In this document: positions 20,196 to 31,004 of the stretch, one piece after another
Numbering within the stretch: the stretch's first letter is position 1
Layout: every line of letters begins with the position of its first letter
Assembly (NCBI GenBank): GCA_947632105.1
Contig: CANROD010000002.1
Span: forward strand, 1 to 64,000
DNA length: 64,000 nucleotides
Direction: 5' to 3'
Origin: an uncultured Oligella sp.
GTDB taxonomy: Bacteria; Pseudomonadota; Gammaproteobacteria; Burkholderiales; Burkholderiaceae_B
Program-made: the position numbers and the translations under genes
Notes under the pieces: generated by a model
What the model was told of the DNA's origin: nothing
The model's database searches: none
What the model saw: only the letters and a program-made list of their open reading frames with translations

Positions 20196-21257
20196 ATGCG
20201 AAAAATTATTCACATTGATATGGACGCGTTTTATGTCTCAGTTGAATTGCAAGATAGACCTGAGCTAAAGGGTCTACCTGTGATAGTTGCTTGGGAAGGA
20301 GAGCGCTCAGTCGTTTGTGCGGCCTCTTATGAAGTGAGGGAGTATGGCGTTCATTCCGCCATGTCAGTGGCTAAGGCTAAACAATTATGTCCATCAGCAC
20401 TTTATTTGGTACCAAACTTCGAAAAGTATCGCACGGTATCAACACACGTGCATAAGATTTTTAAAAAGTATACGGATCAGATTGAACCTCTATCATTAGA
20501 CGAGGCCTATTTAGATGTGACAGATAATAAGCTGAACATACCTATAGCGACAGAGGTTGCACAATTAATTCGTCAAGAGATTTTTCAAGTGACTGGATTG
20601 ACAGCATCGGCTGGTGTGGCGCCTAATAAATTTTTAGCAAAAATTGCTTCAGACTGGAATAAACCGAATGGTATCAAGGTCGTTTCTCCTCAAAAAATGA
20701 TGGAGTTCTTGTTGCCATTGCCTGTACAGAAAATTCCTGGTGTGGGTAAGGTGACTTTGACTAAACTACACCAGTTAAAGGTGTTTACAGTCAGTGATTT
20801 ATCGACTTTAAGCCTAGGAGAGTTGACCCATCATTTTGGTAGTTATGGCTATCGACTTTATCAATTAGCAAAGGGTGTGGATAAGAGACCGGTTAAACCG
20901 AATCGTGAACCTAAGCAGATTTCCTCTGAAAATACCTTTATGCGTGACTTGACGATAAGAGAGGTTGCAGAAGCTTTGCCAATTTTGGCTGAAAAAGTGG
21001 CTTCCTCAGCGCAGCGGAAAGGGCAATTTGGTTGCTGTGTGACCTTGCGCTTAAAAACAGCGGATTTTAGGGTGATGACGCGCTCAATTACATTGTCACA
21101 TGTATTACATGAATCGGATGAGATTTTGAAGCAGGCAGAGAGTTTATTGGAGCAGCTGAGTACCACTGAGAAGTCACAGCTTTATCGCTTAGCAGGTATT
21201 GGCATTAGCCAGTTTTTAAGCAAAGAAGCTGTCGACTCTCAGTTAAACTTGTTTTGA
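20196..21257 (+). CDS. dinB: DNA polymerase IV
   Basis: MRKIIHIDMDAFYVSVE, SLDEAYLDVT, ASAGVAPNKFLAKIASDWNKPNG. Confidence 0.96.
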   Translation: MRKIIHIDMDAFYVSVELQDRPELKGLPVIVAWEGERSVVCAASYEVREYGVHSAMSVAKAKQLCPSALYLVPNFEKYRTVSTHVHKIFKKYTDQIEPLSLDEAYLDVTDNKLNIPIATEVAQLIRQEIFQVTGLTASAGVAPNKFLAKIASDWNKPNGIKVVSPQKMMEFLLPLPVQKIPGVGKVTLTKLHQLKVFTVSDLSTLSLGELTHHFGSYGYRLYQLAKGVDKRPVKPNREPKQISSENTFMRDLTIREVAEALPILAEKVASSAQRKGQFGCCVTLRLKTADFRVMTRSITLSHVLHESDEILKQAESLLEQLSTTEKSQLYRLAGIGISQFLSKEAVDSQLNLF

Positions 21258-21259
21258 GT

Positions 21260-21721
21260 TTAAGGCATCAATTTTTCTTTTAGAAGCTTAGAGACTTGAG
21301 CCATATCGGCACGACCGGCTAGTTTAGGTTTAACGATACCCATCGCCTTGCCCATGGCTGCACCACCAGTCATTCCGTTAGTGCTTAACTGAGCTAGTAC
21401 CTCATCGATTAAAGCTGATATCTCTTCGGCGCTAGCTTGTTCAGGCATAAACTCAATTAATACATTTATTTCAGCTTGTTCTGCAGCAGCAGTATCAGCA
21501 CGACCTGCACTTTCATAAGCTTGGATAGATTCCTTGCGCTGCTTAATTTGTTTATCGATAATAGCTACTACGTCCTCATCGATAAGTTCGATGCGCTCAT
21601 CAACCTCACGTTGTTTGATCGCTGCTTGCAATAAACGCAATGTGCTTAAACGAGCCGAATCACGAGCTCTCATAGCGTCTTTAGTAGCGTTAGAAATCTT
21701 ATCTTTTAAACTGTCAGACAT
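21260..21721 (-). CDS. GatB/YqeY domain-containing protein
   Basis: 'MRARDSARLSTLRLLQAAIKQREVDERIEL' and 'GAAMGKAMGIVKPKLAGRADMAQVSKLLKEKL'. Confidence 0.93.
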   Translation of the reverse strand: MSDSLKDKISNATKDAMRARDSARLSTLRLLQAAIKQREVDERIELIDEDVVAIIDKQIKQRKESIQAYESAGRADTAAAEQAEINVLIEFMPEQASAEEISALIDEVLAQLSTNGMTGGAAMGKAMGIVKPKLAGRADMAQVSKLLKEKLMP

Positions 21722-21817
21722 TGTGTATCCTAAAAATTGAGTTGAATTTTAGCGTAATAACCTTATTATATAGCTGTTATTCCAAAAAATTATCACTACA
21801 GGATAGAAATTAAGTCG

Positions 21818-22483
21818 ATGGCAAAATTTATCATTAACAAAAAGTACCAGCCAAAACAACAGGCTAATATTGCTCAACTTTTTATTGTCTTAGCTCGCTC
21901 AGCTAAAGCAGAGGATATTGAGGCTGCTGATGAAGTGCTAAAGGTGTTGTCAGCTCGATTTCCTCATGCTGTATTGATGACAACCAGTTTATTAGAAGCG
22001 CAACCACTGACCGAGGATTTATCCGAATCAGAGCAGCAGGCATGGTTAAAAGCTGTCCAACCTAGTTGGATTCGCTTTATTCAAGAGCAGCAGAAAGAGT
22101 TTTTAATTGAGCCTGCAGCGACAGCTTTAGTGGGGGTAGGGAGTGTAGGCTCATTGGTGCTAGAGCTGTCTAAGCAGGGTTCCCCCTTGGCTGGTCGCTT
22201 AATGGCTTTTGGTAGCCGTTTTATTAGCCTACCAGAGAAGCCTATTTCATTAGAGCAGACGTTGCATCTTTTTCATGCAGCAAGTGATATGCAGGTTGAT
22301 GCTAAGCATAGTCATATCGCTCAGTTAGCCATTGAAAATATTGATGGTGATTGTACTATCGATCTAGTTCAAGGATTAGATGACTCATTAGACCCAAGCC
22401 TCATTACACAAATGCGTGTGCGTTTAGAAACCTGTATTCCATTACGCATTTTAAGAGAGGTTCAGGCTGTTAACGGTAAATAA
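21818..22483 (+). CDS. YpfH-like esterase homologue, probably catalytically inactive
   Basis: Co-linear with recalled YpfH (…ATALIGFSQGAIMALE… aligns to ATALVGVGSVGSLVLE…; 'SRVIAFNGRYASLPE' to 'GRLMAFGSRFISLPE'); catalytic motifs replaced. Confidence 0.65.
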   Translation: MAKFIINKKYQPKQQANIAQLFIVLARSAKAEDIEAADEVLKVLSARFPHAVLMTTSLLEAQPLTEDLSESEQQAWLKAVQPSWIRFIQEQQKEFLIEPAATALVGVGSVGSLVLELSKQGSPLAGRLMAFGSRFISLPEKPISLEQTLHLFHAASDMQVDAKHSHIAQLAIENIDGDCTIDLVQGLDDSLDPSLITQMRVRLETCIPLRILREVQAVNGK

Positions 22484-22525
22484 AAGGTAAATAGAAGAGG
22501 GGCGTATTAGGCCATTGGCTTAAAT

Positions 22526-23539
22526 TTAAGTTATAGACTTTTCAGACACTATTTCTTCGGGCTCCAATGGACGTTGTCCTAGTTTTTTGGCGATGACTGC
22601 GCAGACCATTAATTGAAGTTGATGAAAAATCATCAATGGTAAGATAATCGAGCCAATAGGCATGCCGGCAAAAATAACTTGAGCCATGGGTAAGCCACTT
22701 GCCAAACTTTTCTTAGAACCACAAAACAAAATCGTAATTCGATCGGCTAGGTTAAAACCTAGTGCTTTAGCTATGACAAGACTAGCTCCCAGTGCGATGG
22801 TGAGTATCAGTGCACTAACCAAAAATACGGCAATAAGTGCTGATAGAGGAGTATCGCGCCATAGACCCTCATTGACAGCATGTGAAAAGGCTGCGTAAAC
22901 AACCAATAAAATTGAGCCTTGATCCACTATTTTGACAAGAACTTTATTTCTTAATAAGAACTCACCCAAGTAAGGGCGCAGTAAATGACCAATAATAAAA
23001 GGCACGAACAGTTGGAAAATAATTTTAACGACTGACATTAGATTAATACTCGGAATCTGATTGCTAAAGTCAGTCAAGATTAATGCTACTAATAGGGGAG
23101 TGATAAAAATTCCGACCATGCTTGAGGCAGAAGCATTGCAAATAGCAGCTGCTAAATTACCTCTAGCCATTGAGGTAAAGGCAATTGCTGATTGTACAGT
23201 TCCTGGGAGCATGCACAGGTATAAAAATCCTAAATAGAGTGTCGGTGTCATTAGCGGTTCAAGTACTGGGCGCAGTAAGATGCCAATGAGTGGAAAGATA
23301 ATAAATGTAATACAAAAGATGACAAGGTGAATTTTCCAATGCATGATGCCTTGGAAAATAGCTTGTCTGGACAGTCGTGCACCATGTAAGAAAAATAATA
23401 GTGCGATTGCTATTTTACTGAACCAGTCAACTGCAACCTCTCCTTGGCCCTGGGCTGGTAGGAGAGTTGCAAAAACAACAACTAAGGTTAGTAAAATAGT
23501 AAATTGATCAGGAATTAATCGTTTGTAATTAAATTGCAT
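22526..23539 (-). CDS. Bile acid:sodium symporter family protein (YfeH-like)
   Basis: 337 aa multi-TM; 'LFFLHGARLSRQAI', 'FCGSKKSLASGLPMAQVIF'. Confidence 0.9.
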   Translation of the reverse strand: MQFNYKRLIPDQFTILLTLVVVFATLLPAQGQGEVAVDWFSKIAIALLFFLHGARLSRQAIFQGIMHWKIHLVIFCITFIIFPLIGILLRPVLEPLMTPTLYLGFLYLCMLPGTVQSAIAFTSMARGNLAAAICNASASSMVGIFITPLLVALILTDFSNQIPSINLMSVVKIIFQLFVPFIIGHLLRPYLGEFLLRNKVLVKIVDQGSILLVVYAAFSHAVNEGLWRDTPLSALIAVFLVSALILTIALGASLVIAKALGFNLADRITILFCGSKKSLASGLPMAQVIFAGMPIGSIILPLMIFHQLQLMVCAVIAKKLGQRPLEPEEIVSEKSIT

Positions 23540-23612
23540 TTTTAGTTTATGTTCAATTAATCTACAGACGACTTGTAATTTAATTTATGGCGTCTGACGT
23601 CTCACTTTAGCC

Positions 23613-25379
23613 TTATAGTACATCAGAAGCGTAGTCAGCAAGTCGCGAACGCTCGCCTTTTTGTAGCGTGACGTGTCCTGAGTGCGGCCAACTTTTGAAT
23701 CTATCCACGACATAGGTTAGTCCCGAGCTGCCTTCGGTGAGATAAGGTGTATCAATTTGAGCTATATTACCTAAACAGATAATTTTGGTGCCAGGTCCTG
23801 CACGAGTGATCAGGGTCTTCATTTGCTTAGGCGTCAGGTTTTGAGCTTCATCAATGATGACAAATTTATTTAAGAAGGTCCTGCCCCGCATAAAGTTTAA
23901 GGAACGAACTTTAATGTGCGAGTTAATCAGCTCTTTACTGGCACTACGTCCCCACTCCTGCAGGTTTTCGTTATTGTTACCTGAATGTAAGAACTCTAGG
24001 TTATCCTCAAGTGCCCCCATCCATGGTTGCATTTTCTCTTCCTCGGTACCTGGTAAGAAACCAATGTCTTCACCAACTGACACAGTGACACGGGTCATGA
24101 TGATCTCTGAATAACGCTTAGTTTCAAGTACTTGAGTTAGGCCTGCTGCTAGGGCTAACAGTGTTTTACCTGTGCCGGCTTGACCCAATAAAGAAACGAA
24201 ATCAACTTCTGGACTCATTAATAGGTTTAGCGCAAAGTTTTGCTCTCTATTGCGAGCTGTCACTCCCCAAACATTGTTCTTTTTGTGAGTGTAGTCACGG
24301 ACAGTTGCCAGTATGGCTGTTTTTCCGGTAATTTCTTTAACTTGGGCAAATAGCGGGGTATCACCCTCTAGATAAACAAATTGATTAACAAGGAAGTTTG
24401 CGCATAGCGGACCCTTTATCTTATAGTAAGTGGTGCCGCCTTGTATCCATGACTCGATATCCTTACCATGACGGAGCCAGAAGTCATCAGGTAGTTGTGT
24501 AACACCATCATAAACTAAGTCGGAGTCTTCTAAGGAGTGATCATTTAAGTAGTCCTCGGAGGCAAGGCCAAGTGCTTTGGCCTTTAAACGCATGTTGATG
24601 TCTTTGGATACTAAAATAACCTCATGGTCCTGCACTGTTTGTTGCAAGGTTTGCACAACATTTAAGATGATATTATCAGGCTTGTCAGCTTCTATTTGTT
24701 GTTGATTTAGTTGTTCGAACTTTTGTGTTTCAAAAAACAATTGTCCAGTCGCTTCTTTGTTGCCAAGACTGTTGAGAGGGATGCCTTGGCTTAAATCCTC
24801 ATGATCATTGACTAGAGAATCAAGTGTGCGGCTTACTTGACGAGCATTGCGTGCGACCTCTGTCAAGCCCTTTTTGTTGTGATCAAGCTCTTCTAGTGCC
24901 ATCATGGGTAAGAAGATATTATGTTCTTGGAAACGGAATAAGCAGGTTGGGTCATGGAGCATCACATTAGTATCTAAAATGAATAGCTTGTGAGCTTCGT
25001 CTGCCTTAGTATTTACAGATTTTCGTTGAGAGGATTTCTTAGCTACAGTATGCACAGCTTTAACAGCTGTTTTGGAGGCTATATTGCTTGCTACTTCGGT
25101 GATTTCTTTTATGGCTATTTTTTTGGCAACAACCTTTTTCTCTTGAGGCTCTTCTTGGTCGGATAATGCCATTGAACTCGCTGTTGTAGTAGATGCCGTT
25201 ATTACTTTAGTGGGTACTACTGCTTCTTCGCTTTGAGTTGAAGATACCTCAGATACCATTTCGTTAACTGCTGTTGTTGCTTTAGCGACAGTTTTGCGGG
25301 CACGGCGAACCTTTGGTGTCGGAATTTCATTCATATCAAGACGAGTTGCCGGCTTAAGGGGAGGTTTAGGAAGAGCCAT
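23613..25379 (-). CDS. PhoH family protein with PIN domain and N-terminal extension
   Basis: PIN: LFILDTNVMLHDPTCLF; PhoH ATPase: LLGQAGTGKTLLALAAGL, FVIIDEAQNLTPKQMKTLITRAG. Confidence 0.92.
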   Translation of the reverse strand: MALPKPPLKPATRLDMNEIPTPKVRRARKTVAKATTAVNEMVSEVSSTQSEEAVVPTKVITASTTTASSMALSDQEEPQEKKVVAKKIAIKEITEVASNIASKTAVKAVHTVAKKSSQRKSVNTKADEAHKLFILDTNVMLHDPTCLFRFQEHNIFLPMMALEELDHNKKGLTEVARNARQVSRTLDSLVNDHEDLSQGIPLNSLGNKEATGQLFFETQKFEQLNQQQIEADKPDNIILNVVQTLQQTVQDHEVILVSKDINMRLKAKALGLASEDYLNDHSLEDSDLVYDGVTQLPDDFWLRHGKDIESWIQGGTTYYKIKGPLCANFLVNQFVYLEGDTPLFAQVKEITGKTAILATVRDYTHKKNNVWGVTARNREQNFALNLLMSPEVDFVSLLGQAGTGKTLLALAAGLTQVLETKRYSEIIMTRVTVSVGEDIGFLPGTEEEKMQPWMGALEDNLEFLHSGNNNENLQEWGRSASKELINSHIKVRSLNFMRGRTFLNKFVIIDEAQNLTPKQMKTLITRAGPGTKIICLGNIAQIDTPYLTEGSSGLTYVVDRFKSWPHSGHVTLQKGERSRLADYASDVL

Positions 25380-25429
25380 AATTAATACACCAAAAATTTA
25401 AGAAGAAAGGGGGTAAACCTAAAAATAAG

Positions 25430-25900
25430 TTACTGCAACTCTTTTAACGTTGTAAATACTTCATTAGCATGGCCGTCTACTTTTACCTTACGCCATTCGG
25501 CGATTAAAACACCCTTTGGGTTAATTAGAAAAGTGCTGCGTTCAATACCACGACCAATTTTTCCAAACATGTTTTTGTCTTTAATAACGTCGAACTGGTT
25601 ACAAAGAGATTCCTCAGTATCGGCTATAAGCTCGAAAGGTAGTTCGTGCTTATCAATAAAGTTCTGATGTGACTTTAAAGAATCACGAGAAACGCCGACA
25701 ATCTCGGCATTGAGTGATTTAAAGCCCTCGTATTGATCGCGAAAGTCTTTTGACTCATTTGTGCAGCCAGGAGTATTGTCTTTAGGATAAAAGTAAAGTA
25801 CTAAGTACTTACCACTAAAATCACTTAAAGAAATTGTGCCGTCATTAGTTTCGGCCGTAAAGTCATTTATTTTTTTATTAAGTTCTACTGTTGTGCTCAT
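25430..25900 (-). CDS. bcp: Thioredoxin-dependent peroxiredoxin (BCP)
   Basis: 'YLVLYFYPKDNTPGCTNESKDFRD'. Confidence 0.95.
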   Translation of the reverse strand: MSTTVELNKKINDFTAETNDGTISLSDFSGKYLVLYFYPKDNTPGCTNESKDFRDQYEGFKSLNAEIVGVSRDSLKSHQNFIDKHELPFELIADTEESLCNQFDVIKDKNMFGKIGRGIERSTFLINPKGVLIAEWRKVKVDGHANEVFTTLKELQ

Positions 25901-25945
25901 GTCTTTAACTCCAAAAATTATTGAATTATTTTAAATTATGAATAG

Positions 25946-26434
25946 TCAATCTAACCCATCTAATAATAGTGCTGCAACCACTTGACGGTTTTCGTTCATC
26001 AGTACATTGTAGGTGCGTGCAGCAGCTTGGGTGTCCATACACTCGACACCGATACGGTTAGCTAAGAGGGGGTGTAGTATGGCAGGGGAAATAAATTTTT
26101 GCTTTTTACCCGTACCAATAATGATTAACTCTGGTACGTTACCATAAGAGGGGCTGATATTCTCACCATTTAAAAAAGCCATCGGATCTACTTTTTTTTC
26201 AATTAATCCTGCAGCTTTTATAAGTGCGTCAAGCGTGACCTCCTCAATGTGGTTGACTTCCCAGGCACTAACCTCTCCTTCAGGACGAAAGAAAACAGCA
26301 TGGTGATACTTGATTTCGTTGATTTCTATGTAATCATTACCATATCCGGTGACTGTATTAGAAATTTTTGACGATTGTAATTGAAGTTCCACTATATCTC
26401 CTTTTCTAGCAATCTTAGAATTCAATTGTGACAT
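25946..26434 (-). CDS. Mth938-like domain-containing protein
   Basis: 'PELIIIGTGKKQKFISPAILHPLLANRIGVECMDTQAAARTYNVLMNENRQVVAALL'; start placed at internal MSQLNS. Confidence 0.85.
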   Translation of the reverse strand: MSQLNSKIARKGDIVELQLQSSKISNTVTGYGNDYIEINEIKYHHAVFFRPEGEVSAWEVNHIEEVTLDALIKAAGLIEKKVDPMAFLNGENISPSYGNVPELIIIGTGKKQKFISPAILHPLLANRIGVECMDTQAAARTYNVLMNENRQVVAALLLDGLD

Positions 26435-26567
26435 GTTAATGAAAATAAGTTGCACATGCCACATCTTTAATAGATAAAAATTACACTTTTTTCCTAAATT
26501 AATTGCCCGTTAATGCTAGATAGGATAGATTAAATAGTTTGTCAATAATTTTTTATTTATTAGTGGT

Positions 26568-27764
26568 GTGTCTATGAGATCTTTTCCGCGCATAGAGCGT
26601 TTACCTCCGTATGTGTTTAATATTACCGGCGAGCTGAAAATGGCTGCACGAGCACGTGGTGAGGATATTATCGATCTTTCTATGGGTAACCCTGATGGTC
26701 CGACGCCGCAGCATATCGTTGATAAGTTAGTTGAGTCAGCGCAAAAGCCTCATACACATGGCTATTCAGTCTCTAAGGGTATTTTTCGTCTTCGTAAGTC
26801 GATCGCAGACTGGTATGAGCGCCGTTATGATGTGCAATTAAATCCGGATACAGAAGCGATTGTTACTATTGGCTCCAAGGAGGGCTTGGCACACTTGATG
26901 TTGGCTACCTTAGCTGAGGGAGATACCGTTTTAGTACCCAATCCAAGTTACCCGATCCATATTTATGGTGCAGTGATTGCTGGTGCCAATATTCGTTCTG
27001 TACCGATGATTCCGGACAGTGACTTTTTTGCCGAGATTGAAAAGGCAGTTAGTGAGTGTATCCCTAAGCCGAAGATGTTGATTATCGGTTTCCCGAGTAA
27101 TCCAACTGCCCAGTGTGTTGATCTAGAGTTTTTTGAACGTATCGTTGAGCTAGCTAAAACGCATAATATGATCGTTGTACATGACTTAGCATACGCTGAT
27201 ATGAACTTTGATGGTTATGTAGCACCGTCAATTATGCAAGTACCTGGTGCTAAAGACGTTGCAGTTGAGTTTTTTACCCTCAGTAAAAGCTATAATATGG
27301 CGGGTTGGCGAGTCGGCTTCATGGTCGGTAATGAAGAGGTAGTTAGTGCGTTGGCTCGTATTAAGAGCTACCATGACTATGGTATGTTTACACCGATTCA
27401 GGTGGCTGCGATTGCTGCGCTAGATGGCCCGCAGGATAGTGTGACTGAGCAGGTAGCGATTTATCAAAAGCGACGTGATGTATTGGCTAAAGGTTTACAT
27501 GATATTGGCTGGATGGTTGATATACCTAAGGCATCGATGTATATCTGGGCTAAGATTCCAGAGTTTTATAAGGACTTAGGTTCGCTCGAGTTTTCTAAAA
27601 AACTGTTAGCTGACGCTAAGGTAGCAATCTCTCCGGGGATTGGCTTTGGCGAGTATGGTGACGATTATGTCCGCTTTGCCTTAATTGAAAATGAACAGCG
27701 TATTCGCCAAGCAGTAAGAGGGATTAAAGAGATGTTTAAAAGGGATGGTGCTTTCAGTGAATGA
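26568..27764 (+). CDS. alaC: Alanine transaminase / PLP aminotransferase (AlaC-like)
   Basis: '[49 protein letters not shown]'; next to hom. Confidence 0.92.
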   Translation: MSMRSFPRIERLPPYVFNITGELKMAARARGEDIIDLSMGNPDGPTPQHIVDKLVESAQKPHTHGYSVSKGIFRLRKSIADWYERRYDVQLNPDTEAIVTIGSKEGLAHLMLATLAEGDTVLVPNPSYPIHIYGAVIAGANIRSVPMIPDSDFFAEIEKAVSECIPKPKMLIIGFPSNPTAQCVDLEFFERIVELAKTHNMIVVHDLAYADMNFDGYVAPSIMQVPGAKDVAVEFFTLSKSYNMAGWRVGFMVGNEEVVSALARIKSYHDYGMFTPIQVAAIAALDGPQDSVTEQVAIYQKRRDVLAKGLHDIGWMVDIPKASMYIWAKIPEFYKDLGSLEFSKKLLADAKVAISPGIGFGEYGDDYVRFALIENEQRIRQAVRGIKEMFKRDGAFSE

Positions 27765-29070
27765 TTTGAAACCGGTTAAGGTCGGTCTACTTGGTTTTGG
27801 AGTAGTTGGTAGTGGAACTTGGGCTGTGCTCAACCGCAATGCGGATGAGATTGCTCGTCGTGCAGGTTGCCGTATTGAGATTGTGCGCATTGCGACGCGT
27901 AACCCGTCAAAGATTACTGATGTGCCAGGGCATGTTCTTGTGGATGATGACTTAATGGCTTTGGTCAAAGACCCAGAGATTGATATTATCGTTGAGTTAA
28001 TTGGTGGTTCAACCTTAGCGAGAGAGTTAATTCTTGCGGCGATTGCTGAGGGCAAACATGTGGTGACAGCTAATAAAGCCTTGTTAGCTCTACATGGTAA
28101 TGAGATTTTTGCTGAAGCGAGTGCTAAGGGGGTGATGGTTGCTTTTGAGGCTGCAGTGGCTGGCGGTATCCCAATTATTAAGTCAATTCGAGAGGGCCTC
28201 ACTGCTAATCGTATCCAGTGGCTTGCTGGTATTATTAACGGTACAACTAATTTTATCCTATCAGAAATGCGTCGCCGCAATTTGGATTTTGTAACCGCAT
28301 TACAGGAAGCTCAAGACTTTGGATATGCCGAGGCAGATCCTACCTTCGATATTGAGGGTGTTGATGCTGCGCACAAACTTGCGTTGTTGGCTTCGATTGC
28401 TTTTGGTATTCAAATTCAATTTGATAGCGTATATGTTGAGGGTATTAGCCATCTTACCCAAGAGGACTTTACCCATGCGCATAAACTTGGCTACCGAATT
28501 AAGCTATTGGCTATCGCCAGACATCGTAAAGAGGGTATTGAGTTACGAGTACATCCAACTTTGATCAAGGAAAATGAGCTTTTATCCAACGTTGAAGGTT
28601 CAATGAATGCTGTTTTAGTCTGTGGTGATGCTGTTGGTGAAACCCTTTACTATGGTCCGGGTGCTGGTTCAGAGCCAACCGCTTCATCTGTTATTGCTGA
28701 CTTAGTTGACGTGACACGCATGCACTATACTGACCCTGAAAATCGTGTGCCACATTTAGCATTTCAAGCTGACGCCTTGGCGGATTATCCGATTTTACCG
28801 ATTGAAGACACTGAGACTTCCTACTACTTACGTTTGTTAGTAGACGATCAATCAGGTGTTATGGCAGAGATTACTCGTGTCCTAGCCGAGGACGATATTT
28901 CTATTGATTCGATGATTCAAGAGCAGGATAATGACGGTAAAGCGACCATCATTTTCCTAACTCATAAGAGCCGAGAAGGTGCTATTGAGAAGGCGATTGA
29001 GCAAATTGAACAAATGTCGTTTGTACATTCTAAAGTGACCCGCATCCGTTTGGAGCAATTAGAGAAATGA
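27745..29070 (+). CDS. hom: Homoserine dehydrogenase
   Basis: '[16 protein letters not shown]', '[12 protein letters not shown]', '[14 protein letters not shown]', C-terminal ACT domain. Confidence 0.96.
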   Translation: MVLSVNDLKPVKVGLLGFGVVGSGTWAVLNRNADEIARRAGCRIEIVRIATRNPSKITDVPGHVLVDDDLMALVKDPEIDIIVELIGGSTLARELILAAIAEGKHVVTANKALLALHGNEIFAEASAKGVMVAFEAAVAGGIPIIKSIREGLTANRIQWLAGIINGTTNFILSEMRRRNLDFVTALQEAQDFGYAEADPTFDIEGVDAAHKLALLASIAFGIQIQFDSVYVEGISHLTQEDFTHAHKLGYRIKLLAIARHRKEGIELRVHPTLIKENELLSNVEGSMNAVLVCGDAVGETLYYGPGAGSEPTASSVIADLVDVTRMHYTDPENRVPHLAFQADALADYPILPIEDTETSYYLRLLVDDQSGVMAEITRVLAEDDISIDSMIQEQDNDGKATIIFLTHKSREGAIEKAIEQIEQMSFVHSKVTRIRLEQLEK

Positions 29071-30476
29071 AATACGTTTCGACCCGTGGTGGTTTAAGCC
29101 CAACTGAATTTAGTGACATCCTATTAGAGGGTTTAGCCCCTGATGGTGGTCTATGTGTGCCTTCTATTTTGCCGCGCATTGATACCTCGACTTTAGAGGT
29201 TTGGCGTCGTTTAAATTACGCTGAATTGGCCACTGAAATATTGAGTTTGTTTATCACTGATATCCCTAAAAGCGTTATTCGTGAGCTGTGTGCCAAAAGT
29301 TATAATACAGATACCTTTAATAGCGATGATATCGTTCCGCTTAAAAAGGTCAATGATAAAATCACTTTAGTTGGCTTATCCGAAGGGCCTACGTTAGCCT
29401 TTAAAGATCTGGCTATGCAGTTCTTGGGTAATATTTTTGAGTATGTATTGACTGAGCGTGATAGCACTTTAAATATTTTAGGAGCTACATCTGGCGATAC
29501 TGGTTCTGCTGCTGAGTATGCACTTCGTGGAAAAAGAGGTGTGCAAGTTTTTATGCTTTCGCCGTATGGCCGCATGAGCGATTTCCAACGTGCGCAGATG
29601 TTTTCTCTGGATGATGAAAATATTCATAATATTACTGTTAAAGGTGTTTTTGACGATTGTCAGGATATTGTTAAGACCCTGTCTAACGATCTTGAGTTTA
29701 AAGAAAAATATCATCTAGGTGCCGTTAATTCGATTAACTTTGGTCGTATTGCTGCTCAGGTTGTTTATTATTTCTGGGCCTGGTTGCGTGCGACAGAAGA
29801 AGGTGCGCAGCGCATTTCAATTACTGTGCCTTCGGGTAACTTTGGTAATATTCTTGCCGGACATCTTGCTCGTCAGATGGGGCTGCCGCTTAAGCGACTC
29901 GTGCTTGCGACTAACGAAAATAACGTCTTGGAAGAGTTTTTCCGTACTGGGATTTATCGTCCCCGCGTTTCTGAACAAACTTACAAAACCTCCAGTCCGT
30001 CTATGGATATTTCCAAGGCTTCAAACTTTGAGCGTTTTGTCTATGATTTAATGCATCAAGATGGTGCCAAGGTAAAAGCGCTCTGGTCTCAATTAGCTGA
30101 AGATGGTTATTTTGACCTCTCTGAGGAGAAACAACGCTTTGAGGCAGAGTTCGGTTTCTTATCAGGTTCGAGTAGCCATCAAGATCGTTTAGAAACCATT
30201 AAGTCAGTATATGAGGAAAGTGGTTTAGTTATTGATCCTCATACGGCAGATGGTGTGAAGGTAGCACTTGACAATCTTCATGATGGTGTGCCGATGCTAG
30301 TTTTAGAAACAGCTTTGCCGTTAAAGTTTGCAGAAACGATTCAGGAAGCGATTGGTATTGAGATGAAATTACCTGAACACTTAGCTAACTTGATGGATTT
30401 GTCACAGCATGTCGAGCAGATGGATAATGATGTGGAGCAGGTGAGAAATTATCTGCAGGAAAACATCCAGCTTTAA
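29067..30476 (+). CDS. thrC: Threonine synthase
   Basis: 'MKYVSTRGG', 'PTLAFKDLAMQFLG', 'ILGATSGDTGSAAEYALRG'. Confidence 0.96.
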   Translation: MKYVSTRGGLSPTEFSDILLEGLAPDGGLCVPSILPRIDTSTLEVWRRLNYAELATEILSLFITDIPKSVIRELCAKSYNTDTFNSDDIVPLKKVNDKITLVGLSEGPTLAFKDLAMQFLGNIFEYVLTERDSTLNILGATSGDTGSAAEYALRGKRGVQVFMLSPYGRMSDFQRAQMFSLDDENIHNITVKGVFDDCQDIVKTLSNDLEFKEKYHLGAVNSINFGRIAAQVVYYFWAWLRATEEGAQRISITVPSGNFGNILAGHLARQMGLPLKRLVLATNENNVLEEFFRTGIYRPRVSEQTYKTSSPSMDISKASNFERFVYDLMHQDGAKVKALWSQLAEDGYFDLSEEKQRFEAEFGFLSGSSSHQDRLETIKSVYEESGLVIDPHTADGVKVALDNLHDGVPMLVLETALPLKFAETIQEAIGIEMKLPEHLANLMDLSQHVEQMDNDVEQVRNYLQENIQL

Positions 30477-30558
30477 TATTTTAGAGCTAACACTTCTTAT
30501 GGAGTAGGGGTTTGTTGAGGACTTATTAGTAGTTCAGAACCAAACTCCTTTATTAAAA

Positions 30559-30975
30559 ATGAAGCATAGTTATTTATTTTATTTTCTACAGTTTGCAAAA
30601 TCCATTCTTTTACTGAGCTTTATTTTTAGCTTTAGTCGTTTCTATGGTTTTTCAAGCGGTGATGGGGCTCAGTTAAGTTTGTTAGGTAGTTTTGGTTTTG
30701 CGGTGTTTGGGATGATTGTGACAAGCATGCTTTATGCTGTACCTGCCTTGATTTCGCCATTTGCTTATCAATATTTTTATAATAAACGTCTGATTGCTGC
30801 TGCCATTAGCTTTGTTATTTTTTTGGCTTATCATTACTTATTTATTAGTCATGTTTCGGATGAGTTTGAAGACCTGTCTCATCAGTTTCCAAGTTTGTTT
30901 TGGTTAATGTTTTTAGCGATTGTTGCACTAACAGAGTTTTTCATTTGGCGAAAGGAAAAACGCTTGTCAAATTAA
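30559..30975 (+). CDS. Hypothetical small membrane protein
   Basis: 138 aa, about four hydrophobic segments. Confidence 0.6.
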   Translation: MKHSYLFYFLQFAKSILLLSFIFSFSRFYGFSSGDGAQLSLLGSFGFAVFGMIVTSMLYAVPALISPFAYQYFYNKRLIAAAISFVIFLAYHYLFISHVSDEFEDLSHQFPSLFWLMFLAIVALTEFFIWRKEKRLSN

Positions 30976-31004
30976 AGATAAGTTTAGCTGTGTGAGGTTT
31001 TTTT

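Noticed and set aside
27745-27764. alaC-hom 20-bp overlap as possible frameshift
   Set aside because: Both ORFs are full length with intact domains; short overlaps are normal in compact operons.
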